Program-made: the position numbers and the translations under genes
Part shown: piece by piece, positions 1 through 9,238 of the stretch
Layout: each line of letters begins with the position of its first letter
Numbering within the stretch: the first letter of the stretch is position 1
The notes under the pieces: model-generated
What the model saw: the letters and a program-made list of their open reading frames with translations, nothing else
What the model was told of the DNA's origin: nothing
Databases searched by the model: none
NCBI RefSeq assembly: GCF_009793355.1
Contig: NZ_WTKP01000001.1
Span: 186,001-250,000, forward strand
Source of the DNA: Vreelandella zhuhanensis
GTDB taxonomy: Bacteria > Pseudomonadota > Gammaproteobacteria > Pseudomonadales > Halomonadaceae
Direction: 5' to 3'
Length of the DNA stretch: 64,000 nt

Positions 1-264
1 GGAAACACGATGGCCAGTCTGCGGCGGCGCCTGTGCGGCCGGAGCAGGCTCCTCTTGCAAACGTGCCATGATGCCCGCGGAAAGGTCGGTGGACACATCC
101 ACGCCATGTTCGCGCTGCATCAGGCTACGTGCCAGATGGTAGCGTCGCCAAGTATCCGCGGCGTCTGTATCGCTCGGCAATGCTTTCAGCACCCGCCGCA
201 ATTCTAGCTCGTCACCTTCATCATCCATCAAGGCGGAAAGCGATTCCCGTGTGTCATGACTCAT
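1..264 (-). CDS. rseA: RseA/MucA anti-sigma-E factor, N-terminal part (cut by window edge)
   Basis: Only the first 88 residues are in the window and the gene continues past the left edge. The protein starts MSHDTRESLSALMDDEGDEL, the acidic opening typical of the cytoplasmic sigma-binding domain of RseA/MucA, followed by an LKALP..D..W.RYHLARSLMQ stretch. In this family the domain holds RpoE inactive at the inner membrane until envelope stress triggers proteolysis. It lies directly downstream of rpoE on the same strand, as in other gammaproteobacteria. The ATG at 264 is preceded by a GAGG-type ribosome site. The gap to rpoE (176 bp) is wider than usual. Confidence 0.9.
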   Translation of the reverse strand, partial: MSHDTRESLSALMDDEGDELELRRVLKALPSDTDAADTWRRYHLARSLMQREHGVDVSTDLSAGIMARLQEEPAPAAQAPPQTGHRVS

Positions 265-440
265 ACTTCACACCCTCACACTCGATAAGGCCAATGCCTG
301 TGTCGCGTCAACAACAACCCGATTACTGTGCGGGCTGACTCATATTGCTCTGACGTCATGCGCGCCGGACAGTTCAGCGCATCGATCAAAAACAGCCGCA
401 ATATGTGATCTGGCACAATTTATCACCCGGTTTCGTTCAG

Positions 441-1040
441 TCAAAGTTCGCGGCTGTTACGGGCAGTGGATATCCACGGCTTGATATGCTCATCGACCGC
501 CTCTCGGGCGCGAAAGATGCGTGACCGTACCGTCCCCACCGGGCACTGCATGATCTGGGCGATATCTTCGTAGGCCAAGCCATCGAGTTCACGCAGCGTG
601 ATGGCTGTGCGCAGATCTTCCGGTAGTTTTTCGATAGCATCGAAAACCGCTGCTTCCAGTTGATCGCGCGCCATTGCCGATTCCGGCGACTCCGGATCAG
701 CCAGGCGGCCACTCTGATCGAGTACTTCAGCATCCCCGATATCCAGGTCACTGCCCGGTGGGCGGCGCGCCCTGGATACCAGGTAGTTCTTCGCAGTATT
801 GATAGCGATACGATACATCCAGGTATAAAACGCACTTTCGGAGCGAAAGCTCCCCAAGGCACGGTATGCCTTGATAAACGCTTCCTGAGCGACATCCTGA
901 ACCTCGGAGTGGTCGTGCACATAGCGCCCGATAAGGCCGATGATCTTGTGCTGGTATTTTTTCACCAATAAATCAAAAGCGCGGGTATCCCCTTGTTGAG
1001 CACGTTCGACAAGCTGTTGGTCCGTTTCCCGAGTGCTCAT
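441..1040 (-). CDS. rpoE: RNA polymerase sigma-E factor (RpoE/AlgU)
   Basis: This 199-residue ECF sigma factor directs transcription of envelope-stress genes. Region 2 is visible at about residues 20-95, with the core WMYRIAINTAKNYL. Region 4, with the helix-turn-helix EDIAQIMQCPVGTVRSRIF, is at about residues 157-175. Length is slightly above the usual 190-195 because of a short C-terminal tail. It is followed by rseA, its anti-sigma factor, so the standard sigma/anti-sigma operon is present. The ATG at 1040 has a GGGAG ribosome site about 9 nt upstream. Sigma-E genes usually autoregulate, but I did not find a convincing GAACTT/TCTGA promoter upstream. Confidence 0.95.
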   Translation of the reverse strand: MSTRETDQQLVERAQQGDTRAFDLLVKKYQHKIIGLIGRYVHDHSEVQDVAQEAFIKAYRALGSFRSESAFYTWMYRIAINTAKNYLVSRARRPPGSDLDIGDAEVLDQSGRLADPESPESAMARDQLEAAVFDAIEKLPEDLRTAITLRELDGLAYEDIAQIMQCPVGTVRSRIFRAREAVDEHIKPWISTARNSREL

Positions 1041-1451
1041 TCACGCGCTCCCTTCGGCTCGACGCTGGGCGTCGGACAATGTTCCTGTTGGCCCTGAAAG
1101 ATGGGCAATTGCAGCATGCAGCATAGTGTCCCTTGGGCATCCAGTGGGTAACGAAGCGGTAATTGAACTTCAAGCGCATAGCAATGCGACAAGACTTACC
1201 AAATGAAAAATGTGGTGTAACCACAAACCGCCAATAGCAAAATATCTACAAGTGTTACGTGTTCCCGACGACTCATCAAGCGCAAGGTGGCTCTCTGTGT
1301 GCCAAATGGTGACTTCTCATCGCTATCTGCCTGCACCTATTATTCTACCGTCGCGGTTATTCTATAGTGGGATGAGAATTGATTTTTACCACCCGAGCGC
1401 GCCATAGTAGGACCTTATAATCGCCACTCGCGCAAGCCTACAGGTAGCAAG
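1041..1451. other. Divergent intergenic region rpoE / aroF
   Basis: These 411 bp contain no convincing gene. They must carry the leftward rpoE promoter and the rightward aroF promoter. A perfect TATAAT at 1416-1421 lies 30 bp before the aroF start and is a likely -10 box, but no good -35 sits 16-18 bp upstream. The first half matches no repeat or known element that I recognise. Confidence 0.4.
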
Positions 1452-2546
1452 ATGTCCCAACAGCAGGTCAACAACCTTAACGTTCTCGCACAGGATGTGC
1501 TCATTACGCCGGAATCCCTCAAGGAAGCCGTACCCCTGACCGATTCCGCCGAGCATGCCGTGATCGAGGGACGCAATACCATACAGAACATACTCGATGG
1601 CAAAGATCCTCGCCTTCTCGTGGTGGTCGGCCCCTGTTCGATTCACGATGTCGAGTCCGCCCTCGATTACGCCCGCCGTCTGCGTCGCCTGGCCGATGAG
1701 GTCAAGGACAGCCTGTACATCGTGATGCGCGTCTATTTTGAAAAGCCACGCACCACCGTCGGCTGGAAAGGCCTGATCAACGATCCCCATCTCAATGATT
1801 CGTTTGAAATCGAGGAAGGGTTGCATATCGCCCGCAAGCTATTGGTTGATCTGTCGGAAATGGGTTTGCCGTTAGCAACGGAAGCGCTTGACCCCATTTC
1901 CCCGCAGTACATGCAGGACTGCATCAGCTGGTCGGCGGTCGGGGCACGTACCACCGAATCCCAGACCCACCGCGAGATGGCCTCCGGCCTTTCCTGCCCG
2001 GTAGGCTTCAAGAACGGTACCGACGGCAGCCTGGATGTGGCCATCAATGCCCTGCAATCTGTGGCTCACCCGCACAATTTTCTGGGCATCAACCAGTCAG
2101 GCCAAGTGGCCATCATTCGTACACGCGGCAATGCTTACGGCCATGTAGTCCTGCGTGGCGGCAACGGCAAACCCAACTATGACAGTGTCAGTGTCGCATT
2201 GGCGGAACAAGAGCTTAGAAAAGCCAAGATTTCCGCCAACATCATGATCGACTGCTCGCATGCTAACTCGAACAAGGATGCCGGCTTGCAGCCGTTGGTG
2301 CTGGAAAACGTCACCAACCAGATTCTCGAAGGCAATACCACAATCATCGGGTTGATGGTGGAATCCAACATCGGCTGGGGCAACCAGAAGGTGCCCGACG
2401 ATTTGAGCCAACTGACTTACGGCGTCTCGATTACCGATGCCTGCATCGACTGGGACACCACCGTCGACTCGTTCAAGCGCATGAATGAGAAGTTGGCGCC
2501 GGTTCTGGCAAAGCGTCATACCCCTGAGGCCTCCCAGCCAGCCTGA
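1452..2546 (+). CDS. aroF: 3-deoxy-7-phosphoheptulonate (DAHP) synthase, class I, AroF-like
   Basis: The enzyme condenses phosphoenolpyruvate with erythrose 4-phosphate, the first step of the shikimate pathway to aromatic amino acids. The 364 residues match the class I bacterial family over full length. GPCSIHD is at 60-66 (Cys62 a metal ligand), followed by the substrate-binding EKPRTTVGWKGL, GFKNGTDGS and DCSHANSNKD. Segments such as LPLATEALDP and the SQTHREMASGLS stretch are closer to the tyrosine-sensitive AroF isozyme than to AroG. The feedback specificity is therefore an inference. It stands alone on its strand, divergent from rpoE and convergent with dinG. Confidence 0.95.
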   Translation: MSQQQVNNLNVLAQDVLITPESLKEAVPLTDSAEHAVIEGRNTIQNILDGKDPRLLVVVGPCSIHDVESALDYARRLRRLADEVKDSLYIVMRVYFEKPRTTVGWKGLINDPHLNDSFEIEEGLHIARKLLVDLSEMGLPLATEALDPISPQYMQDCISWSAVGARTTESQTHREMASGLSCPVGFKNGTDGSLDVAINALQSVAHPHNFLGINQSGQVAIIRTRGNAYGHVVLRGGNGKPNYDSVSVALAEQELRKAKISANIMIDCSHANSNKDAGLQPLVLENVTNQILEGNTTIIGLMVESNIGWGNQKVPDDLSQLTYGVSITDACIDWDTTVDSFKRMNEKLAPVLAKRHTPEASQPA

Positions 2547-2581
2547 ACGGCACTCTTGAATACAGTGCTCTTGATGACCTT

Positions 2582-2610
2582 CAGCGCGCCCGCCTCGTGC
2601 GGGCGCTGTG
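2582..2610. terminator. GC-rich hairpin between convergent aroF and dinG
   Basis: An imperfect inverted repeat (CAGCGC-GCCCGC / GCGGGCGCTG around a CTCGT loop) sits 36 bp after the aroF stop. There is no T-tract on either side, so intrinsic termination is uncertain. Confidence 0.35.
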
Positions 2611-2645
2611 CATTCATGGTAGTCGCAAGACACCTTTCACCGCTC

Positions 2646-4775
2646 TCATGCACCGATCTCACGCCGAAACGGGGGTAACGCATCCAACAGCGCCTGGCCG
2701 TAGCGGCGCGTCAACACGCGCCGGTCTAGCAAGGTGATACGCCCGATGTCGGTTTCCTTGCGAATCAGTCGGCCACACGCCTGCACCAGCTTGATCGAGG
2801 CGTCAGGCACACTGATCCGCATGAAAGGATTGCCGCCCTGGCTCTCGATCCACTCCGCCAGCGTTGCCCCGACAGGGTCATCCGGCACGGCGAACGGTAA
2901 CCGGGTAATGATCACATGGGTCAGGTAATCGCCCGGCAAATCTATCCCTTCGGCAAAGCTTGCCAAGCCGAAGATGATGCTGCCTTCACTGCGATCCACG
3001 GCAGCACGATGACGCTCGATAAGCTCACGTTTGGGCAATGCATCCTGAGCCAGGACGCGCACCTTGAGTGATTCGGGCAAGGCTTTTTCCACCGCACGCA
3101 ACTGCGCTCGCGACGAAAACAACACCAGCACCGCCTCACTCTCACCAAGCTTGGTCACGAAGCGCACGATAGCCTGCTCGTGAGCATCGCGATCGCTAGG
3201 GTCCATGGCCTCGGCCGGAATGCTTAACACCGCATTCGAGTAATCAAAGGGGCTGGGCAATGACTGGTAACGGTAGCGCCCCGCCAGTCCGGCACGCTCC
3301 TGAATGCGTTCGAAGCGCCCCAGGGCGGTCAAGGTGGCTGACGTGACCACGGCGCCATAGCAACGCCCCCAGAGATTCTTGGCCAGCGTATGCGCCGCCG
3401 ACACCGGGCTTGCGGAAAGCTGCAATTCAGCTTCGCCATTGACACGGGTCAGAGTCAACCAGCGCGCCCGCGGCGGTTCGTTCTCGGGGTCACGTTCGCT
3501 GTAGGCTTGCCAGAGAGCATGAGCATCTACCGCCCTTCCATGCACCAGCGCAATCAACGGCAACCAATCCTCGGCCTGCTCCCGATCGAGCCCCGTGGCT
3601 TTATCCGGGTCCAGGCTTTCACGCAGTATGTCGCTGATGCTTTCAAGATTGCGCGATAGCTGGGCAAACATCACCACCAGCTGCGTCGCCTGTTCATGCA
3701 GGCCGTCAGGGATTTCTCCCTTGGCAAAGCGTTGCTGCCAGGTGGTTTCGCCTTCGGACAACCCATTGGGGCGCTGCGTCAGTTGATGGCCACTACTGAA
3801 GACATCTCCCAGGGCCGGCTCCAGGGCGTGAAACAGCTCAGGAAAGCCCGCTAGCAGGCGCGCGATCGTCGGCTGTACCGCCAAGGCCTGATTGAGATCC
3901 GTCAAGCTGCTCTTCAAGGTCTGCAACCAGCGCAAGCAGCCATTCACCGCAAAACGATAGGCAAAGTGCGAAAGCGCCTTGTCCGGCAGATGATGCCCCT
4001 CATCGAACACATACACACAATCCGCCGGATCGGGGAGTATCGCTCCGCCACCCAGGGCAAGGTCAGCCAGTACCAGGTCATGGTTGGCCACGATGATATC
4101 GGCATTTTCCAGTTCACGGCGGGCACGAAAAAAAGCGCAGGCAGCGAAATGACCACAACGACGCCCAGTGCACTGGCGATGGTCCACGGTCAAACGACGC
4201 CAATACTGGTCATCGATGGCTTCACGCCACGTATCTCGGTCGCCTTCCCACTCACCTTGACCGTAAGCCTCGCCCATGCGCGTCGCCAACCCGGTAAAGT
4301 CGGCACTCTGCTCCTGCAGTGACTGCTCGAAAAGCGACAACGTCGGGTTGGGCACCACGCCATCCAACGCCTGGTCCAGACGGGCAACGCATACATAACG
4401 CCCACGCCCCTTGGCCAAAGCGTAGCGAAATGCAATACCGCTATGCTGTGCCAAGGAAGGCAGGTCCTGATTGAGCACCTGTTCCTGAAGTGCCACGGTG
4501 GCGGTGGAAATCACCAAGCGCTTGCCACGCGCCTTGGCGATCGGTAGCGCCGCCAGCAGATAGGCTAGGGTCTTGCCGGTGCCCGTTCCTGCTTCCAGGA
4601 CGCACACATGGGTGTCGTTGGTGCGTTTGCCGTCATCATCACTTTGAATCTCCCCCAGCGTACGGGCAATTTCGGCGATCATCAGCCGTTGCCCGTAACG
4701 TGGCGTCAAATCCAGCCGTTCCACTACCTGGCGGTAGGCTGCCTGGATCTCGTCTTTGAGCGTCTTGTCCAGCAT
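2646..4775 (-). CDS. dinG: ATP-dependent DNA helicase DinG
   Basis: This is an XPD-like superfamily 2 helicase with an iron-sulfur cluster that unwinds 5'-overhang DNA, R-loops and damaged forks. Over 709 residues it shows Walker A AGTGTGKT at 62-69, the Walker B DEGH box at 258-261, and four cluster-binding cysteines, Cys129, Cys202, Cys207 and Cys213. The C-terminal helicase half carries the family block FAEGIDLPG and a Q-x-x-GR-x-IR motif. Length agrees with E. coli DinG (716). The gene starts 5 bp after the stop of the upstream RhlB-type gene, so the two are probably co-transcribed. No LexA box was recognised upstream. Confidence 0.95.
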   Translation of the reverse strand: MLDKTLKDEIQAAYRQVVERLDLTPRYGQRLMIAEIARTLGEIQSDDDGKRTNDTHVCVLEAGTGTGKTLAYLLAALPIAKARGKRLVISTATVALQEQVLNQDLPSLAQHSGIAFRYALAKGRGRYVCVARLDQALDGVVPNPTLSLFEQSLQEQSADFTGLATRMGEAYGQGEWEGDRDTWREAIDDQYWRRLTVDHRQCTGRRCGHFAACAFFRARRELENADIIVANHDLVLADLALGGGAILPDPADCVYVFDEGHHLPDKALSHFAYRFAVNGCLRWLQTLKSSLTDLNQALAVQPTIARLLAGFPELFHALEPALGDVFSSGHQLTQRPNGLSEGETTWQQRFAKGEIPDGLHEQATQLVVMFAQLSRNLESISDILRESLDPDKATGLDREQAEDWLPLIALVHGRAVDAHALWQAYSERDPENEPPRARWLTLTRVNGEAELQLSASPVSAAHTLAKNLWGRCYGAVVTSATLTALGRFERIQERAGLAGRYRYQSLPSPFDYSNAVLSIPAEAMDPSDRDAHEQAIVRFVTKLGESEAVLVLFSSRAQLRAVEKALPESLKVRVLAQDALPKRELIERHRAAVDRSEGSIIFGLASFAEGIDLPGDYLTHVIITRLPFAVPDDPVGATLAEWIESQGGNPFMRISVPDASIKLVQACGRLIRKETDIGRITLLDRRVLTRRYGQALLDALPPFRREIGA

Positions 4776-4780
4776 GCGGC

Positions 4781-6055
4781 TTACAAGAGCCCTTCCGGCG
4801 GATGTTCACAAGGCAATTTGGCATTCAGATAACGTTCGATCTCGGGTAACGAAAACGCATCTTCTTCTCCGACGAAGCTGATCGAAACGCCCTTGGCGCC
4901 GGCACGGCCGGTACGCCCGATACGATGAACGTAATCTTCCGGGTCTTCCGGCAAGGTGTAGTTGATCACATGGCTGACATCTTCGATATGAATGCCACGC
5001 CCGGCCACATCCGTTGCCACCAGTACCTGGAGCTCGCCTTCGCGGAAACTTTCCAGAGTCTTGATGCGCTGATTCTGCGGCACATCGCCGGAAAGCATCG
5101 CTGCATTGATTCCGGCTTTCTTCAAGGCCTCATCAAGTTTGCGTACCAAGTCACGCCTGTTGCCGAACACCATTACTCGGTCGAAGTTTTCCTGCTCAAG
5201 AAGATTGACCAATAGGCGTTGCTTGTCGTCATCCGACACCAGATAGACGCGCTGGTCGATGTCCGCCTGATTCTCTACCGTATTTTCAATCTCGACATGC
5301 GCAGGATTCTGCGTCCACTGGCTAGCCAGTTCGAGAATGTCCTCGGTGAAAGTGGCGGAGAACAAGAACGTCTGACGCTCTTCCTTCTTGGGGGTATAGC
5401 GGATAATACGCTTCACATCGGGAATGAAGCCCATCGACAACATTCGATCGGCCTCATCCAGTACCAGCACTTCCAGCTCGGAAAGGTCGATGTCTCGCTT
5501 CTGGTGAAAGTCCAGCAAACGCCCCGGTGTCGCCACCAGAATATCGATTTTCTTGCCCAGCCCATCGCGCTGTTTCTGATAATCCATACCGCCCACGACG
5601 CTTGATACGCTCAGCGATGTGAAGCGGGCCAACGCCTTGGCATCCTTTTCGATCTGCAGCGCCAGCTCTCGCGTTGGTGCAATGATCAAGGCACGCGGAG
5701 CGCCAGGTTTCTGACCCTCGGGTGCCGGTTCTTCCAGGAAATAGGCCATCAAGGAAATCAGAAAAGCAGCCGTCTTGCCGGTACCTGTCTGCGCCTTGCC
5801 CACGATATCGCCACCCAGGAGGGTCTGACGCAGGGCTTCTGCTTGTATCGGCGTACAATACTCAAAGCCTTGGGCATGAATGGCACGCATCAAGGGCAGT
5901 GGCAGGTCAAAGTCATGAAAGCGCCACTTTCCGGCCACGGCCGGTACCTGAAACTGACGGAGATCCCAGTTGGACTGGCGGCGACGCGGCTTCCGACGGC
6001 GGCGCTTGGGCTTGCGGTTCTGGGCCGATGCTGTGGTCTGTTCCGACTCGCTCAT
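4781..6055 (-). CDS. rhlB: DEAD-box ATP-dependent RNA helicase, RhlB type
   Basis: This RNA-unwinding ATPase is, in this family, typically the helicase partner of RNase E in the degradosome. The first ~30 residues are very basic ([12 protein letters not shown]), followed by the helicase core. It shows AQTGTGKT at 88-95, PTRELA, TPGR, DEAD at 200-203, SAT at 233-235 and HRIGRTGR near the C-terminus. The 424-residue length and basic N-terminal tail match RhlB of Pseudomonas-like bacteria rather than RhlE or SrmB, but assignment inside the DEAD-box group from motifs alone is not absolute. A full-length rne with a long disordered tail occurs at 36480. dinG follows 5 bp downstream. Confidence 0.85.
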   Translation of the reverse strand: MSESEQTTASAQNRKPKRRRRKPRRRQSNWDLRQFQVPAVAGKWRFHDFDLPLPLMRAIHAQGFEYCTPIQAEALRQTLLGGDIVGKAQTGTGKTAAFLISLMAYFLEEPAPEGQKPGAPRALIIAPTRELALQIEKDAKALARFTSLSVSSVVGGMDYQKQRDGLGKKIDILVATPGRLLDFHQKRDIDLSELEVLVLDEADRMLSMGFIPDVKRIIRYTPKKEERQTFLFSATFTEDILELASQWTQNPAHVEIENTVENQADIDQRVYLVSDDDKQRLLVNLLEQENFDRVMVFGNRRDLVRKLDEALKKAGINAAMLSGDVPQNQRIKTLESFREGELQVLVATDVAGRGIHIEDVSHVINYTLPEDPEDYVHRIGRTGRAGAKGVSISFVGEEDAFSLPEIERYLNAKLPCEHPPEGLL

Positions 6056-6199
6056 AGGCTATCTATCTATCCGTTGCAGTGGATGTTGGGCTTCAAGAAA
6101 AGGCTATTGTACCAGCCCTTGGCGCCAAGGGCGCGTTCAGCTGTCGAAGGAGCCGACAGGACTGTTAGTATAAGCACCATATTCGGAAAGGAGCGCGAC

Positions 6200-6454
6200 A
6201 TGACGCGTAAGAAAAAGACCCGTTCAATCGCCGACAAGGTGACCATTCGTACCGGACGGCGCAAGGATTACAAGAAGTGGCGCCACGACAACCCCGATCA
6301 AGTGACCCCTTCTCGGCGGCTTGTGGCCAAGAAACAGCAACAACGCAAACTGCAAGCGGTACGCAAGCAGGAGCGCCAGCAATCCGGCCAGTCGATCAGC
6401 ATTCACCCCGCCGGTGACTCTCATTCTTCACGCGGCAAGGGAGATAATGACTGA
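6200..6454 (+). CDS. Small highly basic protein of unknown function, coupled to xthA
   Basis: This 84-residue protein starts [20 protein letters not shown]. Roughly a third of its residues are Lys or Arg, with several Gln, and there is no signal peptide or membrane segment. I do not recognise the family. The start at 6200 is set by a strong ribosome site, GGAAAGGAG, 6 bp before the ATG. A longer frame to 5843 would overlap rhlB and is not credible. The stop codon overlaps the xthA start (TGATG at 6452-6456), so the two are translationally coupled. The charge and coupling to a DNA-repair nuclease suggest nucleic-acid binding, which is inference only. Confidence 0.75.
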   Translation: MTRKKKTRSIADKVTIRTGRRKDYKKWRHDNPDQVTPSRRLVAKKQQQRKLQAVRKQERQQSGQSISIHPAGDSHSSRGKGDND

Positions 6455-7281
6455 TGCGTCTGGTGTCATTCAACATCAATGGATTGCGCGCCAGGTTTCA
6501 CCAGTTGCAGGCGGTGATCGATCAGCACCAGCCGGACGTGATCGGCCTGCAGGAAACCAAGGTGCAGGACAGTGAGTTTCCCCGCGAAACGCTGGAGGCG
6601 ATGGGTTACCACGTCTTCTTCCATGGCCAGAAAGGCCATTACGGGGTGGCTATCCTGTCCCGCCAGGAACCCGAACAGGTGTTTCACGGCTTTCCCGACG
6701 ACCAGGACGGCGCCCAGCGCCGCATGATCGGGGTGCGCCTGCGTTGTGATGACGGCCAGGCGCTGACCGTATGGAATGGCTACTTTCCCCAAGGGGAAAA
6801 TATCGACCACCCCACCAAGTTTCCCAACAAGCGTCATTTTTACGCCCAGCTTGCGCGCTTGCTTACCCGGCAACACGCACCTGACGAGCGTTTGGCGGTG
6901 ATGGGAGATTTCAATGTCTCGCCGGAAGACATCGACATCGGTATCGGCGAGGCCAACCGTAAGCGCTGGCTGCGCGAAGGCAAGACCAGCTTTCAGCCCA
7001 TCGAGCGTGAATGGCTGCAAACAATCAAGGACTGGGGCCTGGTGGATAGCTACCGTGTCCGCTATCCCCAGATAGACGACCGCTTCAGCTGGTTCAACTA
7101 TCGCTCGCGAGCCTTCGAGCGCGACCCCAAACGCGGTCTGCGCATCGATTATATTCTGGTGACCCAGCCCTTGGCAGAATATGTCGGCGATGCCGGGATC
7201 GATTACGACCTGCGCGCCATGGAAAAGCCCTCGGATCACGCCCCAGTATGGACCGAACTGGCGCTTTCGCTAAACAAATAA
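6454..7281 (+). CDS. xthA: Exodeoxyribonuclease III (AP endonuclease)
   Basis: The enzyme cleaves DNA at abasic sites and removes 3' blocking groups in base-excision repair. The 275 residues show the endonuclease/exonuclease/phosphatase fold signatures LQETK (Glu34, metal ligand), [13 protein letters not shown] (Asp/Asn catalytic pair), the basic stretch [10 protein letters not shown], and the terminal SDHAPVW with the catalytic Asp-His. Length is typical (E. coli ExoIII 268). Its ATG overlaps the stop of the small basic gene by one base. It converges on the TonB2-like operon with only 39 bp between, and no terminator hairpin is evident there. Confidence 0.97.
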   Translation: MRLVSFNINGLRARFHQLQAVIDQHQPDVIGLQETKVQDSEFPRETLEAMGYHVFFHGQKGHYGVAILSRQEPEQVFHGFPDDQDGAQRRMIGVRLRCDDGQALTVWNGYFPQGENIDHPTKFPNKRHFYAQLARLLTRQHAPDERLAVMGDFNVSPEDIDIGIGEANRKRWLREGKTSFQPIEREWLQTIKDWGLVDSYRVRYPQIDDRFSWFNYRSRAFERDPKRGLRIDYILVTQPLAEYVGDAGIDYDLRAMEKPSDHAPVWTELALSLNK

Positions 7282-7320
7282 CAGAGCGGGAAACAACGCC
7301 AAATAGCTAGCACAGAAAAC

Positions 7321-8430
7321 TTACTCCAACCGAGCCAGCCACCGTCTGGCTTGCTCAGCCCCCAGTGCCGCGGCCTGCTCCCAAGCGTGCCTCGTGGCGT
7401 CGGTCTTGCCCCACCCATGGGCAAGCTGGCCCAATCGTAACCAGTCCTCAGCCATGCCACTGCGCTCGGCCACGGTTTGCCAGGCCTCAAGCGCCCGTGC
7501 TTGATCCTTCGCCGCTTGCCAAGCCTGGGCCAACTGGCGTTGATGCGCGGGCGTTTGCTTCACCAAACCCTGGCTCAACGCTTGCTCTAAGTATTCAGCT
7601 GCCCGGGCCGGCGTGCCTACGCGTAAATGCAACTGCACCAGGGTGAGCAAGTCTTCCGCACCTTCGAGCGCCCCGATACGCCAACCGGCGTCCCAGATCG
7701 CGGCAGCCAAGGCAAACTGCTCAAGCTGTTGCGCCATGGCCGCGGCACGTCGCCATTCAACAGACGGTGCATCGCTATCCAGCCCAGGTTCGAGGACCAC
7801 CAAGGCCTTGTCGATATTACCGGCCCGCTGATAGACCGTCACCGCAAGCGCCGATTGCTGCGAATCCAGGGTGGCCGTCTCATCCAGCGCCCGATCAACC
7901 CAAGAGGCAGCGTCATCCCATCGTTCCTGACGGACCAACAACTGCACCATCAGCCATATCTCTCGCTCTTGTTCGGGGTGAGTCTCAAGCCATTCAGCCA
8001 GCCGCTGGGTGGCAAGCTCGATCTGCCCTGCCGAAAGACGCGAGCTCGCTTCCTCGTAGAGCCAACGATCATATTGCTGCGATTCGAGCCCCGGGGTTTG
8101 CCTGGCGCGATAAAGGAGATCAGCTGCGTTTTCATGATGCTCCAGCCTGGCCTCGGCACCTGCGGCAAGCTGAAGATAAAGTGCACTTGCCCAACGATCG
8201 CTAGCGTTCCCCTCTTCAAGGCGCTCGGCTTGGCTAAGGGCTACACGGCTGACGTCCTGATACTCGCCTTGCTCGAGCCGCTTCTGCAGCGAACTGAGGT
8301 CGGCGATGATATCCGCCGGCAAGGCCGGTGCTGCTGCGGCAACAAGAGACGCTGCACCTAGAATAGCCACAAGCAACAAGCGCGAACCTGCTCGCATCAG
8401 CCGCGATAATGTTTGCCGCCATGCATTCAT
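7321..8430 (-). CDS. Periplasmic TPR protein of a TonB2-like energy-transduction cluster
   Basis: The 369-residue protein has an N-terminal signal-like segment (MNAWRQTLSRLMRAG, then a hydrophobic run to about residue 35). The rest consists of TPR-like helical repeats rich in Ala, Leu, Gln and Trp (for example EAWQTVAERSGMAEDWLRLG). It is the last gene of a six-gene leftward operon, 4 bp after tonB. A TPR gene in this position is a recurring member of TonB2 clusters in Vibrio, Shewanella and related marine gammaproteobacteria. It is thought to act in the periplasm with TonB, though its exact partner is not known from sequence. Confidence 0.8.
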   Translation of the reverse strand: MNAWRQTLSRLMRAGSRLLLVAILGAASLVAAAAPALPADIIADLSSLQKRLEQGEYQDVSRVALSQAERLEEGNASDRWASALYLQLAAGAEARLEHHENAADLLYRARQTPGLESQQYDRWLYEEASSRLSAGQIELATQRLAEWLETHPEQEREIWLMVQLLVRQERWDDAASWVDRALDETATLDSQQSALAVTVYQRAGNIDKALVVLEPGLDSDAPSVEWRRAAAMAQQLEQFALAAAIWDAGWRIGALEGAEDLLTLVQLHLRVGTPARAAEYLEQALSQGLVKQTPAHQRQLAQAWQAAKDQARALEAWQTVAERSGMAEDWLRLGQLAHGWGKTDATRHAWEQAAALGAEQARRWLARLE

Positions 8431-8434
8431 GTTC

Positions 8435-9238
8435 TCACCTCAGCTGGAATTCGACACGCTGGCGCGCCCGACGCACTTGGGAAGCGGCTTCGAACTGCCA
8501 AGACGCTACCGCCTTGCGCGCAGCCTGGTCGAAGACCCTGCGCGGCTGGGCAGCCACCACTTCAATGGACGAGGCGTCGACACTGCCGTCCCGGCGAATC
8601 AAGAACTCAAGCTCCACATGCCCCTCCAGGCCCCGGCGTTGCGCTCGAGAAGGATACTCCGGCGGGACCTGGTTCAGAGGTGTAGGCGAACCTACATCCA
8701 CAGGTTCCTGACTGGCTTGGGCATTCTCCATCTCGTTTGATGTCGCTGCTGGGTTCGAGGCATCATTAGGGGCCTGCACTGGCTGCGACGGGGCTACCGG
8801 CGCGGGCTCAGTTTCAGGCTCAGTTTCAGGCTCAGGGGCGGGTTCAGGCTCAGGAGTGGTCTCGGGCTCCGGCCTCGGTTCCGGCTGGGGCTCTATTTCG
8901 GATAGCTCGGGCAAGCTGCTGTCCAGTTCAGCAAGCACCATCTCCTCCGGTGGCAGCTCAGGTTCCGGCATGGTGATGGAGCTGTCGATCTCGGGTAAGG
9001 GTTCAGGCGCTGAAGGTGGCGGCGCCGTTTCCGGCAGAGCCTGAGGCCGGGCAACCGGTTCGGCGGTCTCCTGCGTCACCTCCTCCACTACCTCGGGTGC
9101 TTCCACCATTGTCATGCTAATCGGCACTTCCGGTTCTTCGAGGGGATTCTCCGGAGGCGACACCAGTACCGCCAGCAACCAGAACAGCACCAGCGCCAAC
9201 CCGGCTCCACCCAGCAACGAAAAAGGCACCCGCGTCAT
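8435..9238 (-). CDS. tonB: TonB-family energy transducer (TonB2-like)
   Basis: This protein carries proton-motive energy from the ExbB-ExbD motor to outer-membrane TonB-dependent receptors, mainly siderophore and heme importers. The 267 residues comprise a membrane anchor at about 7-26. A long Pro/Glu-rich spacer (about 30-180) contains many EPEP and PEPE units meant to span the periplasm. The C-terminal TonB domain has PPEYPSRAQRRGLEGHVELE and ends RQRVEFQLR. The spacer contains a 12-bp tandem duplication (8811-8834). It overlaps exbD by 4 bp (ATGA) and is 4 bp from the TPR gene, so the cluster is one operon. Confidence 0.93.
   Translation of the reverse strand: MTRVPFSLLGGAGLALVLFWLLAVLVSPPENPLEEPEVPISMTMVEAPEVVEEVTQETAEPVARPQALPETAPPPSAPEPLPEIDSSITMPEPELPPEEMVLAELDSSLPELSEIEPQPEPRPEPETTPEPEPAPEPETEPETEPAPVAPSQPVQAPNDASNPAATSNEMENAQASQEPVDVGSPTPLNQVPPEYPSRAQRRGLEGHVELEFLIRRDGSVDASSIEVVAAQPRRVFDQAARKAVASWQFEAASQVRRARQRVEFQLR

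Noticed and set aside
1165-1170. GAACTT in the rpoE-aroF spacer, considered as a sigma-E -35 box
   Set aside because: It points toward aroF, not rpoE, and no TCTGA-like -10 follows at the right distance.
6141-6159. CTGTCG...CGACAG dyad upstream of the small basic gene, considered as a LexA box
   Set aside because: The spacer gives CTGT-N11-ACAG, whereas the gammaproteobacterial LexA box needs CTGT-N8-ACAG.
5843-6199. N-terminal extension of the small basic protein
   Set aside because: It would overlap the rhlB start region antisense; the ribosome site at 6185-6193 fixes the start at 6200.
6466-7239. 257-codon leftward open frame inside xthA
   Set aside because: Antisense shadow; no ribosome site and no domain.
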